Part shown: one piece after another, positions 1 through 10,506 of the stretch
How positions within the stretch are numbered: position 1 is the first letter of the stretch
How the letters are laid out: each line of letters begins with the position of its first letter
From: Mauremys mutica
Lineage: Eukaryota > Chordata > Testudines > Geoemydidae
Assembly (NCBI RefSeq): GCF_020497125.1
Contig: NC_059082.1
Span: 25,256,965 to 25,320,964, forward strand
Length of the DNA stretch: 64,000 nt
Direction of reading: 5' to 3'
Made by a program: the position numbers and the translations under genes
The notes under the pieces: generated by a model
Seen by the model: the letters and a program-made list of their open reading frames with translations, nothing else
What the model was told of the DNA's origin: nothing
Database searches by the model: none

Positions 1-714
1 TAAGTTGGTACAAAAATCACGTCTTTAGCTATTCAGTACAACTTTGTGTAGAACATGCCTAACACTATATTTGGAGGCCTTTTTTGTCTTGCCTATACTC
101 CAAGAGCCTGTGCTGTTTTATGGATTCCCAAACAAGGAAGAGGACTGGAAGAACTTCATGGTAGGTTTGCCAGGGAGAACACATGATGCCAGATAACTTC
201 CTATACATACACACCACACATGTGGAGATGACAGCCATGTCATCTGCACTTTTGACCACCTCATCTGCCTACAAATCTACCTTTGTAAAGACTAATTCCA
301 ACATGGAGCAGCCAAGCAGCTAACATTAAAGTCCACCAGATGTTTTCCTCCTCTAAAATATAACTCGTCAGAAAAATTCATGCTACCCATACAAGACCTC
401 TAGTCAAGTTAAGGTTCAATGTTTCATCTTTTCGGGACTATTATGACAGGCATTTAAACAACTAGGCATGGGGTCAATCCCAGCTTTACATGGGGCACAC
501 AACACATGAAAGGCCCTGACATTTTAAGTGTACATGAGCTATTTTAGATCACTTTTTCCATTTCAAATCTCTCCCCCTAACTTAATAATAACTAATGCAC
601 AGGGTTCGCAGGCACAGGATTACAAAAGGGACCTTGATACATTTTTTAAAACCTCTAAACTTCAAGTTTTCTCTGCAACACATGTAGCAGAATAAATACT
701 AGCATAACATGAGA

Positions 715-862
715 GGTGGTAGCGAGGTTGATGGCAGAATTCTTCCATCAATCATCTATATTGGGGAGTTAGGTTGGCTTAACTACATTGCTCAGGGGTG
801 TGGATTTTTCACACTCGTGAGTGATGTAGCTGGATCAACTAAACTTTAAGTGAAGACCTATA
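715..862. mobile_element. Harbinger-like MITE remnant
   Basis: The core forms a hairpin: TACATTGCTCAGGGGTGTG near 785 faces CACACTCGTGAGTGATGTA near 811 across a short T-rich loop. A second small inverted repeat, GCAGAATTCTTCCATC, lies at 734-749. The right end resembles the AAGTGTAGACC terminus of the Harbinger-like MITEs elsewhere in the window. From memory this matches a common turtle MITE family. No target duplication was made out. Confidence 0.6.
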
Positions 863-2934
863 CTACGTTTACATGAAAAAATTAAGAGAAACATAAAACA
901 AAAAGACTGCTCTTCATCAAAGACCCAAGACAGGTCTCCTAAAAAAAAAAACGTACAGTAAAAGCTGAAATTTCTTATGTGAAGTGCCACTTGTTTGCAC
1001 AGCACAAGGAGTTCAACTCAGGACAGGATTACAGACACAAAAATACCAATCAAGGAAAAGACAATATTTACCTAGATGAACTTGAAAGTCACCTGCTCAG
1101 TCTGGTACATGACTTGCTATCGCTTCATCTTCAAACAACTAACAATTTTTCTGAACTGTTTGCATAAGTACTATACTGAGGTGGACAGTAATCTCTGTTT
1201 GACCATTAATTCCGAAAAGAGGGCTCCTCTAAAAGAGGGCTATGTAAATGATTATACTGGATTTTCACATCACTGAATCCTCTCACAAATGTAATGGAGA
1301 ACAGACTTCGGCATCAAGGGGATTGACTCTCTCTTGTGTACATGACAATGTCTTTCCCTGGCAGTTACAAATAAGTTTTTGATTTCATGGCTGTATGCCT
1401 ATTTTTGAGTGTAAACTATTTAGGATATTAAAGGAATTGTTTCTATTTATTAAAAAAAGAGAAGAGAATTCAAACCATTAATATTCCAGCTTGTCTTCTG
1501 GGACTGGCAGGGAGTTGAGGAGAGAGCTTTTTTCCTGAATAGGAATCTGATAGGATGTATGTATTCTACCCCTCAGAAGAAGGTGAAAGAGGCTAATACA
1601 CTTGCTTAGGAAGCAGTGCAGTTAAAAAACTCATTTTAAAAAAGGATTTAGACTCATTTACATATTGCTAGTTCTTTATTTCCCCCTTTAGTCTTAAATT
1701 GCTAATGTGGACATTTATTATTGTAAGTTTATTAATGGTTAGAAATTCAGATTTTACATAGTTTTTTTATGTGTTTCACATTTTCAGATTACGACTATTT
1801 TAAAAGACAAATCCATGACTACCGTAACATCCTTACTTGTGAGAAAACCTGAAACACAAGACTGATAAGCAAATAGCTTGTACTATACTTAAACAACACT
1901 ATCTTCTGATGTACTGAATTTCAACACCTTATAGCCATTATGCTCCAAATAGCCCACATTCCTCAGATTCTGCAGTATGAAGTCAGTAAGGCTTTTGCTC
2001 CTAAGTCATTTAGGTGCTTTTGAAAATTCCACATTTAGAATTCTAACTTATCGGGGTCCTATTTGTGAAAACTTTGGCTGGTGTATAAATTTCACAACAG
2101 CTATGATGTGTTGAAAGTGTAAGTCTTATTTGTTAACTCTAAAGCAATTTTGTTTTGAAGTGGCAAAGATTGCTACTAAAAAGTTGTTAAAATATAATTT
2201 TAGTCCCTTGTGCTGCAAATACTTACACATGCTTTAAGGACATAAATAGTCCCTCTGAACTCAAGAGGACTAGTGTGTACGGTTACATATTGTTTAAATA
2301 TATCTGCACATAAGTGTTTTTTTCCTATAGCAGTTTTATGAAATTCTAAGATGATATATCCTGCTACTACTGACATTAAAATAATAGTTTACTTATACAC
2401 TGAAGTAATAGCACACATTTTCAAGTTAGATATATGTACAAAGCTTCAACCTGACAAATCAAAAATTTGTGTTTTTTTTAAATCAAGTTAATTCTCCTGG
2501 ATATGAATAACTACACCTTGCCATTAAGGGAGGAATACCCCATGCTGTCAATCCGCTTTAAGTAGTCTTCCTCCAAAAAACAGGTTGGGCCATAGACAAG
2601 ACCCCTGCAATGTAAAGAACACGCTACTCTACCAGAGCCCTAAGAAGAGAGGACCCTGTCTACACCGTGTTAACACTTCCAAACTGTAACATGATTCTGG
2701 GCCTTTCTGCAAGTAGTCTCACCATAATACAAAATTGGAGCTTTTGTATGAGTTTGGGAAAGCAGACACACACAACGCCCATCTGGCTAGGGAAAGGTTA
2801 ACTGAATTGCAAGCACAGAAACAATGAGGTTCTAACCACAGCTCTTCCCCTGACTTACTATTCCTTTGCCCTTCACAACCCTTACTATGAGTCAAGGCTT
2901 CATACTGCTATCTTGATGTACTATCATTCACCCA

Positions 2935-3240
2935 TTTCACAGATAAAAGAAGAACTTGCATAAGATCACTTGTGGCAGGGCTAGGAACAGAACACAGCTC
3001 GCCAGTACACCAGTGCTGAGTCTTTTTCACTTTGCTATCGTTTTCAGAAGGAATATGCTAAATCAAATGCTTCTGTAACCCATGCTAATAATGTGGCTCT
3101 GCTACCCTCTAGCTACTAGACCACATAGCTGTTTGACTCTGCTACTGCTTCCATGCCAGGAGATCTGGTTCTGTCCTCTCAGACAACCTAATCAGACGCA
3201 TCATTACATTTGGTTATACTATCTCTAGCGATTAGACCAC
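2935..3240 (-). repeat. MIR-like SINE remnants
   Basis: The segment CCCATTTCACAGATAAAAGA, followed by AAGATCACTTGTGGCAGGGC, resembles the antisense of a MIR/CORE-SINE tail (the usual form is a cancer-free constant: cccattttacagatgaggaa). The pieces CTAGCTACTAGACCACAT (3111) and CTAGCGATTAGACCACA (3226) look like the tRNA-derived head of the same kind of element. The match is degenerate and by eye only. Confidence 0.35.
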
Positions 3241-4021
3241 AATTTGCTCCCTGAGGAAGAGAAAACAAGAATCCTGATACTCAGGATTCAACTGCTCTAA
3301 CCCATGGCCAAAATATGGTCTTATTTTCCTTCATGGATTCATCCACAGAGGATAACAGCATGCCTTCACCGTTCCAATTACTCTGATAACAGAAGAAGAA
3401 ATGGTGTGTGCTGTGGCTCAAACACCACTGATGACTTGTGAGGATGAAGAAAAATATCCATATGCTAGTATACAGGCCATTAAGTAATAATCTTATATTG
3501 AAAAACTTATTTAAAGGTTTATTTGGATTTGTGGTAATGGGAGTGTACTTTAGGAACAGGATGTGGCACTTTAGAATGTTTGAGGCTGAGCAAAGCCTGA
3601 GAGATTTTGCTTGGATGAAAAAGGAGTGGAAGACCTTGCCTGTGTAAGAGCCAAAAAGTTCAGAACTAGATTAAGGCCTTGTTTACACTACACAGTTTTG
3701 TCGATGCAAGTTAAGCCGACAATCCGAAACCAGTATAATTACATTGCTTGTGCACATTCACACAATGCTCCTTCTGTTGATGGAGCTCTAGCATCAACAG
3801 TGAGAGCAGTGCACTGTGGATAGCTTCCCACTGTGCTACTCTCCAGCTTCTACAGCTAGGAGTTGTGGGAAGACAAAATGGATCACAGTGCATCATGGGT
3901 TCAGGCTCAACATCCTATTATGCAGTTTTTTCCGTCCCAGCATTCCACAGGCTTCCAAATGCGTTTTGTGGCATTTTTCGACAGCCCCTACTTACTGTGC
4001 ACCTGCTATCTGTCTGAAAGG

Positions 4022-5255
4022 ATGGATCCTACACTGCTCTCTACTGTTGTGGTCACTGTTATGAACACACTGCGGATGGTCATATGTTATATCATGAACT
4101 CCCAATCTGAACAGAAATCAGAGTTGCCTGACCTGCTGTGTGCCATGGAAAGAAAAAATGCCACATTACTTTTGGCATTTACAGAGCAGTGAATATGGTG
4201 GACCATTGCTTTTGGGCTCAGGAAACAAGCACTGAGTGGTGGGATGATGAGCACTGGCTGCAGAACTTTTGGATACAGAAAGTCACCTTCCTGGAACTGT
4301 GTGCGGAGCTCGCCCCAGCACTGCGGCACAAGGACACCAAAATGAGAGCTGCCCTCTCGGTGGAGAAGCATGTGTCAATCGCTGTGTGGAAGCTGGAGCC
4401 TCCAGACTGCTACCAGTCAGTTACAAATCAGTTTGGAATCAGGAAGTTGACCATTGGGGCTGCAGTAATGCAAGTGTACAGGGCCATTAATCACATTCTC
4501 CTATGAAGGACTGTGACTCTTGGCAATGTGCATGAAATATTGGATGGCTTTGCAGCAATGGGATTCCCTAATTGCAGTGGGATGATAGAGGGCACCATAT
4601 TCCAATTTTGGACCCAGACCATCTTGCGACAGAGTAGCTCAATAGAAAGGGGAACTTCTCTATAGTATTGCAGGCGCTTGTGGATTACAATGGGCATTTC
4701 ACTGACATCAACGCGGAGTGGTCCAGGAAGATGGATGACACATGCATCTTCAGGAACACCGGCCTATACAGAAAGCTGCAACCAAGATCTTTCTTTCCAG
4801 ACAAGAAGATATTGCGGGGGGGGGGGGGGGGAAGAGGAGGATGTTGAAATACCCACAGTGATCCTGGGAGACCCAGTGTACCCCTTACTTCCATGGCTCA
4901 TGAAGCCTTACACGAGAAACCTGAACAGCAGCAAGGAGCACTTAACCAATAGGCTGAGCAGGTGCAGAATGACCACAGAATGTGCCTTTGGCAGATTAAA
5001 AGTGTGCTGGTGCTACCTTTGTGGCAAGTTAGACCTAAATGAGGAAAATATTCCCAGGTCATAGCAACCTGCTATGTGCTCCATAATATTTGTGAGGCTA
5101 AGGGTGAAAAATTTCCCCTGGAGTGGAGCACAAAGGCAGATCACCTGGCTGCTGAATTTGAGCCGCCAGATACCACGGCTATTAGAGGGGCACAATGGGG
5201 GGATATTCGAATCAGGAAGGCTTTGAGGCAACATTCTGACAATGAGCACCAGTAA
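4022..5255 (+). pseudogene. Harbinger (HARBI1-like) transposase pseudogene
   Basis: Translation in three shifting frames gives an almost full-length HARBI1-type transposase. The ATG at 4022 opens an MDPTLLSTVVVTV start; the frame shifts near 4192 into WWDDEHWLQNF and ALRHKDTKMRAALSVEKHV. An in-frame TGA lies at 4504-4506, followed by GFAAMGFPNCSGMIEG, the position of the first DDE acid (usually D, here E-like). A second shift near 4590 leads to HIPIL and VDYNGHFTDIN, and then MDDTCIFRNTGLYRKL around the second acid. The distal part reads ILGDPVYPLLPWLMKPYT and ECAFGRLK (third acid) and ends in TAA at 5253-5255. A run of G at about 4817-4830 causes another frame break. A plus-strand AATAAA follows at 5391. 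The gene would cut and paste the element in the nucleus; this copy is dead. Confidence 0.9.
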
Positions 5256-5390
5256 TATGTCTTTCTATACAGCACTCTACCATGCTTTGGATAAAAATTG
5301 TGATGATTCCTGACCGGGATTTGTAGTCAGTAAATGATCAAATTGTCACTATGTATTAGTACCAGCAGCAACCACCATGTGTAGGACACA

Positions 5391-5429
5391 AATAAAGATT
5401 GCTTATTTTTAACAGAGTTTGTTTTTATT
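5391..5429. terminator. Convergent poly(A) signals of the two Harbinger genes
   Basis: AATAAA on plus at 5391-5396 follows the transposase stop. TTTATT at 5424-5429 is AATAAA on minus and follows the Myb-like reading. The two tail-to-tail genes therefore end within about 40 bases of each other. Confidence 0.6.
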
Positions 5430-7932
5430 AAATACCAATTAACACCACACACAAAAAGCTTGGTGGGAAGGGAGATAAGAGTGCAGGGCAGTGCACGCTG
5501 TCATAGCTGTAAGTCCAGCTATCATTTTGGAAACTGTCCAAAGGGATGGAGTAAACAGGGGACCAAACCGTTCCAGGAAGTTGTGGGAGGAATCTAGGGA
5601 GGGCATGAAAAGCAGTTCTGTACCAGCTGCAGGGCGGGGTCAAGCATGCATATGTCCTGCCTGGAGCGTGATTAGGGACTTCAACATCTCTGTTTGCTCC
5701 TCCATCACTTTTATCCGTTCCTGGCTCTTTAGAATGTGCTCCTTGCTCTCCTTTCAGTCCTGCTTTTCTATTTTAAATTTTTACTTCAGGGTCTCTCTCC
5801 ATTCCCTGCGTTCTCTTTTTTTGGCCTCTGAGGACTGCAGCACCTCTCGGAACATGTCCTCCTTGCTTCATTCACCTTAGTCATTTCCTTATCTGAGGGA
5901 GGCACTCTGCCAGCATGTAGGGCATTCCCCTGAAGGCCACATCTGCAGAAGCACAAGAAACAATTCACAGAAGCATGATTGTTAGTTCACACACAGCATT
6001 GAATCATTATACTAAAATACACCTCTTTTTACATACGAATCACTTTCTCACTGTCCCTTGGCAAGCACACATCTCGGCAAACACCCTAAACATGGTGAGT
6101 TTGGTCAGGGTAGGGGGCTTCAAGATGGGGCAAAGGGTCTAGGTGTGGCTTTTTTTTAAGCAGATTACTGCAGGCAACTAAGGACAATATTGTAAATTCG
6201 GCCACCATTTTCCACAGGCGAGGTCAATGAAGCCGATATCTCACTCTTGAGGGTAAGCAAGGATGCAAGGGTGCATCTCCTGCACATGTGCGGCTTCAGA
6301 CCCGGTCTCTATGCTGCTCGCCTGTGTGCCACTTTGGTCCCTGCACCAGTGATTGCCAATTGGTGCAGGAAAGTTTCCTACAAAAGGGGAAGGAACAAAG
6401 CAGCTCTGCCAAAGAACCTTCAGCAAAAGATTGGCGAATACCTCCAGGAAAGACTCCTAAAGATCTCTCTGGAGAATTCCTGTGAAATCTTGGTGTGCAT
6501 TAACACATTGTTCCACCACAGTGCTTAGCTGCGCAAGGGAATGTGGAGCACACTGAAACACAACTAGTCTTGTACATTTCCATCCCTTCACCCACTGAAG
6601 TAAATAGTAAATGCAAAGTACTCCACTTAGGAGGGAACAATCAATTGCACACATACAAAATGGGAAATGGCTGCATAGGAAGGAGTACTGTCGAAAAGGG
6701 ATCTGGGGGTCATAGTGGACTACAAGCTAAATATGAGTCAACAGTGTAATACTGTTGCAAAAAAAGTCAACATCATTCTGGAATTTATTAGCAGGAGTAT
6801 TGTAAGCAAGAAACAAGAAGTAATTCTTCCACTCTACTCCACACTGATTAGGCCTCAGCTGGAGTATCATGTCCAGTTCTGGGTGCCACATTTCAGGCAA
6901 GATGTGGACATATTGGAGAAAGTGCAGAGAAGAGCAACAAAAATTATTAAAGGACTAGAAAACATGACCTATGAGGGAAGACTGAAAAAAGTAGGTTTGT
7001 TTAGTCTGGAAAAGAGAAAACTGAGAGGGGACATGATAACAATATTCAAGTACATAAAAAGTTGTTACAAGGGGGAGGGAGAAAAATTGTTGTTCTTAAC
7101 CTCTGAAGATAGGAGGAGAAGCAATAGGCTTAAATTGCAGCAAGGGAGGTTTAGGTTAGACTCTAGGAAAAACTTCCTAATTGTCAGGGTGGTTAAGCAC
7201 TGGAATAAATTGCCTTGGGAGGTTGCGGAATCTCCATCATTTAAGAGCAGGTTAGACAAACACCTGTCAGGGATGGTCTAGATAATATTTAGTCCTGCCA
7301 TGAGTGCAGGGGACTGGACTAGATGACCTCTCGAGGTCCCTTACAGTCCTATGATTCTAGAATATAACCGAGCAGCAGCAACTAAAAAAGATCACTTACC
7401 CAAGGCTCTCCTCTCCTGCATCGTGCGCACCAAAGACCGACTGGCTAGACCCCTCCAGAGTGGAAATGAGGTCCCGACTTGCTGCGCCACCAGATGACCC
7501 TGCCACGGGCTCCACACTGTCTTCCAACTCAACTTCATCATCCATGACTTTGTCCTCGGGATTCAGTCAACTGTCCACCGCCTCCAGCCCTGCCGATGTA
7601 GCCACAGGGCACTTGGCAGTGGAGTTGACACCAAGGATAGCGTCCAGCTCCTTATAGAAACAGCAGGTCTTTGGCACAGCACCAAAGCAATGGTTGGCCT
7701 CCCTTGCCTTCTGGTATGCCTGCCTCAGCAACTTTATCTTCACATGGCACTGATGCATGTCCCGTTTCTAGCCCTTATCCAACAAGCCACAAGAAATCTG
7801 ACCATAGGTATCCAAGTTCCTATGGCTAGAGTGGAGCTGGGACTGCACAGCCTCCTTTCCCCACAGTGCTAGCAGATCCAACAACTTAGGTGTGCTCCAA
7901 GCAGGAGAGCGTTTGCCATATGGAGTTGCCAT
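5430..7932 (-). pseudogene. Myb/SANT-like Harbinger partner protein, pseudogene with intron
   Basis: On minus an ATG at 7932-7930 opens PAWSTPKLLDLLALWGKEAV, the first helices of a Myb/SANT-like (MSANTD-type) DNA-binding domain. After one in-frame stop near 7770 it continues with HVKIKLLRQAYQKAREAN and CCFYKELDAILG. An acidic linker follows, and a consensus donor GTAAGTG lies at 7399-7393 (exon 1 is 7932-7400). A candidate acceptor CTGCAG at 5948-5943 starts exon 2, which reads as a charged region like the C-terminal half of these proteins, then a Pro/Ser-rich tail. In active Harbingers this protein binds the transposon ends and helps the transposase enter the nucleus. The intron holds the CR1 insertion. 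Splice sites are inferred from sequence only. Confidence 0.75.
6598..7362 (+). mobile_element. CR1 LINE, 5'-truncated, inside Harbinger
   Basis: The translated C-terminal part of CR1 ORF2 is clear: KCKVLHLGGNNQLHTYKMGN, then an open 188-codon frame (6715-7281) with LIRPQLEYHVQFWVPHF, KVQRRATKIIKGLENMTYEG and HWNKLPWEVAESPSF. The 3' untranslated tail, with GGGACTGGACTAGATGACC, ends near CCTATGATTCTAG at 7351-7360. Reverse transcriptase and endonuclease domains are missing, as usual for truncated copies. The reading frame is unusually well kept, which suggests a fairly young insertion. It postdates the Harbinger it interrupts. Confidence 0.95.
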
Positions 7933-8390
7933 GGTCAGCTGGGAAGATGCGATGTGACCACTCTACACAGAGCAAACAGGAAATGGAATTTCAAAAATTC
8001 CTGGGCCTTCAGAGTGGGAGGGGCAGATGCCTGTGTACCTGGGTGCAGGGCAGCAGAGTTCAAACTGTTGACCAGAGCGGTCAGGATGGGCATTGTGGGA
8101 CACCTTCTGGAGGCCATTTACAGCGACATAACCAAGCGCGGTGTCCACACTGACACTTCGTTGATATAACTTTGCCATAAAAACCTCTACGCCTCTCATC
8201 GAGGTGGTTTTATTTTGTCGGCAAAGCAGGAGAGTTTTGTCCGCAGAAGGAGCATTGCAGTGTATACAAACTGTGTAGTGTGGACAAGGCCATAGTAAAG
8301 TTACCTTTCCAGAAAGCCAGCCTTATTCTCAAGGTGCAACATTAGCACCTACAGGGACTAAATGCCTTAGGGCATTGCAAATGAGATACA

Positions 8391-10502
8391 GGGTACGTCT
8401 ACACTACGGGACTATTCCGAATTTGCATAAACCGGTTTTGTAAAACAGATTTTATAAAATCGAGTGCGCGCGGCCACACTAAACACATTAATTCGGTGGT
8501 GTGCGTCCGCGGTCCGAGGCTAGCGTCGGATTCTGGAGCGTTGCACTGTGGGTAGCTATTCCCTAGCTATCCCATAGTTCCCGCAGCTTCCCCCGCCCCT
8601 TGGAACTTCCGGGTTGAGATCCCAGTGCCTGATGGGGCAAAAATCATTGTCGCGGGTGGTTCTGGGTAAATGTCGTTAGTCACTCCTTCCTCTGGGAAAG
8701 CAACGGCAGACAAGCATTTCGCGCCTTTTTCCCCTGGCAGATGCCATAGCATGGCAATCATGGAGCTTGTTTTGCCTTTTGTGACTCTCACCGTATGTGT
8801 ACTAGATGCCGCTCACAGAGGCGATTCAGCAGCGCTACACAGAAGCATGCTTTTGCTTTTGCATGACAGCAGAGATGGTTACCAGTCATACTGCACCATC
8901 CAAACCCTTCCATAAATTGGAACTGGTGAGGATGATTATGGCTACCAGTCCTTTTGTACCATTTGCTGCTGTCATAAGTGCCCCTGGCTGCTCTTAGCCA
9001 GGGGCGCAAAAGCCAAAATTGGGAATGACTCCCTGAGTCAATCCCTCCTTTTTGGTATCTAAAAATAGAATCAGTCCTGCCTAGAATATAGGTAAGTGTA
9101 CTAGATAACCACTGTATCATAGAACCAGAGAGCACAGCTGCTCTGTGTCAGATCCTGCAGAAACTTGATATGTATGCTATTCACAGGGGGTGCTCCTGTA
9201 AGAACCCCACCTGTTGATTCTGTTCTTCCCCCAGCCTTTCTGGGCTACCGTAGCATTGTCCCCCCACTTGTGTGATGAAGTAATAAAGAATGCAGGAATA
9301 AAAAGACATGGTGACTTGTTAGTGAGAAATGAGTGGAAGGCAGCCTCCAGCTGCTATGATAGTCCAGACAGGACATTAAGCAGTGTGGAGAGAAGCCCAG
9401 CATCCCTCTGCTAGTCCAGGGGCAACTGAATCTGTTCTTTACACATGAAGGGTGGGGGCTGATGGAGCTCAGCCCCCTGTTGCTATGATGACGATGGTTA
9501 CCAGCCATACTGCACCATCCACCATCCACCAGAAAAAATTAGAGCCAGGAGCCCTTGATCGACCTGACGGATGCTAGTCAGCATGGTTACTGCCCCATGT
9601 GCCAATAGGCTGATGACGAGGACGGTTACCAGTCCTTTTGTACCATCAGCCACCCATGGCAGGGGGGGAGTGATGATGTTGGTGTTGACGGCTGCAGCAT
9701 CGTGTCTATCTGCAGCATTCAGTAAAGATAGGGTGACATGTAAAAGAGTCAGAGGATTGTTTTCCCTTTCGCTTCTGGGGGTGGGTGGGGGGGTGAGTAG
9801 ATTGCCAAGCTATGCCCTGACCCACCGCGGACACTGTGTTTGACCCTAGAAGCATTTGGAGCTCAGCCAAGAATGCAAATACTTTTCGGAGGCTGCAGGA
9901 ACTGTGGGATAGCTTCAGTCCTCCAGTCCATGAGTGTCCATTTGATTCTTTGGCTTTCCGTTACGCTTGTCACGCTGCAGTGCGCTGAGTCCCTGCTATG
10001 GCGTCTGTCTGGAGATTTTTAAAAAAGATTCTGAATTTCATCTTCTGTAACGGAGCGCTGATAGAACGGATTTGCCTGCCCTTACAGCGATCACATCCGC
10101 ATGGTCCGTGCTGGAGCTCTTTCTTTATTTTGATTTCGGACTGCATCGCCACCCGTGCTGATCGGAGCTCCACGCTGGGCAAACAGGAAATATTCAAAAG
10201 TTCGCGGGGCTTTACCTGTCTACCTGACCACTGCATCCGAGTTCAGATTGCGGTCCAGAGCGGTCACTGCTGCACTGTGGGATACCTCCCGGAGGCCAAT
10301 ACCGTCGCTCAGCGTCCACACTAACCCTAATCCGATATGTTAATACCGATACTAGCGTTACTCCTCTCGTTAGGGAGGAGTACAGAAACCGGTTTAAAGA
10401 GCCATTAAAATCGATATATGGTGCCTCCTAGTGTGGACGGTTGTGGCGTTAAATCGGTTTTACGCTCCTAAAACCGGTTTAAACGCCTAGTGTAGACCAG
10501 GC
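8391..10502. mobile_element. Harbinger-like element without recognisable gene, 2.1 kb
   Basis: The left end GGGTACGTCTACACTACGGG faces the right end CGCCTAGTGTAGACCAGGC; both ends also carry AAACCGGTTTT and AAATCGGTTTT/CAGATTTTAT blocks in inverted order. TACA flanks both ends (8387-8390 and 10503-10506). Interior CACTGTGGGTAGC and CACTGTGGGATACC motifs resemble those of the neighbouring Harbinger. The 2.1 kb interior has no frame over about 115 codons and no transposase or Myb signature. It is therefore either a non-autonomous element or a carrier of unknown sequence. The 4-bp duplication is unusual, since 3 bp (TWA) is expected. Confidence 0.75.
8871..9650. repeat. Four dispersed copies of a GGTTACCAGTC module
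   Basis: Inside the preceding element, a module of about 30 bases occurs at 8871-8901, 8930-8962, 9487-9520 and 9612-9650. Its core is GATGGTTACCAGTCATACTG followed by CACCATCC, with a variant CTTTTGTACCAT. Copies come in pairs, each first copy being followed by a divergent second (60 or 125 bases on). In one frame they read as GYQSYCTI/GYQSFVPF-like peptides, but no continuous coding frame links them. Confidence 0.6.
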
Positions 10503-10506
10503 TACA

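Larger units (their letters stand above)
1..3670 (-). other. RFX7: RFX7 intron 1, distal part (inferred)
   Basis: This stretch is downstream of RFX7 exon 1 in the direction of transcription, so I read it as part of intron 1. It is AT-rich and shows no exon-like open frame with splice sites. Apart from a MITE near 715 and MIR-like remnants near 2935-3240, I see only unique-looking sequence. The next RFX7 exon (continuing after the KIKNSIC motif) was looked for by eye and not found. Confidence 0.6.
3674..8292 (+). mobile_element. PIF/Harbinger DNA transposon, two-gene type, decayed
   Basis: The ends are inverted repeats: GGCCTTGTTTACACTACACA at 3675 matches the reverse complement of TGTGTAGTGTGGACAAGGCC ending at 8291, and a subterminal CAATGCTCCTTCTG is present at both ends. 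TTA precedes the left end, but the right flank (ATAG) no longer matches, so the 3-bp target duplication is not intact. The element carries a transposase gene on plus (about 4022-5255) and a Myb/SANT-like gene on minus (7932 to about 5430), the standard two-gene set of PIF/Harbinger. A CR1 fragment (6598-7362) interrupts it. Frameshifts and stops make it immobile by itself. Confidence 0.9.
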
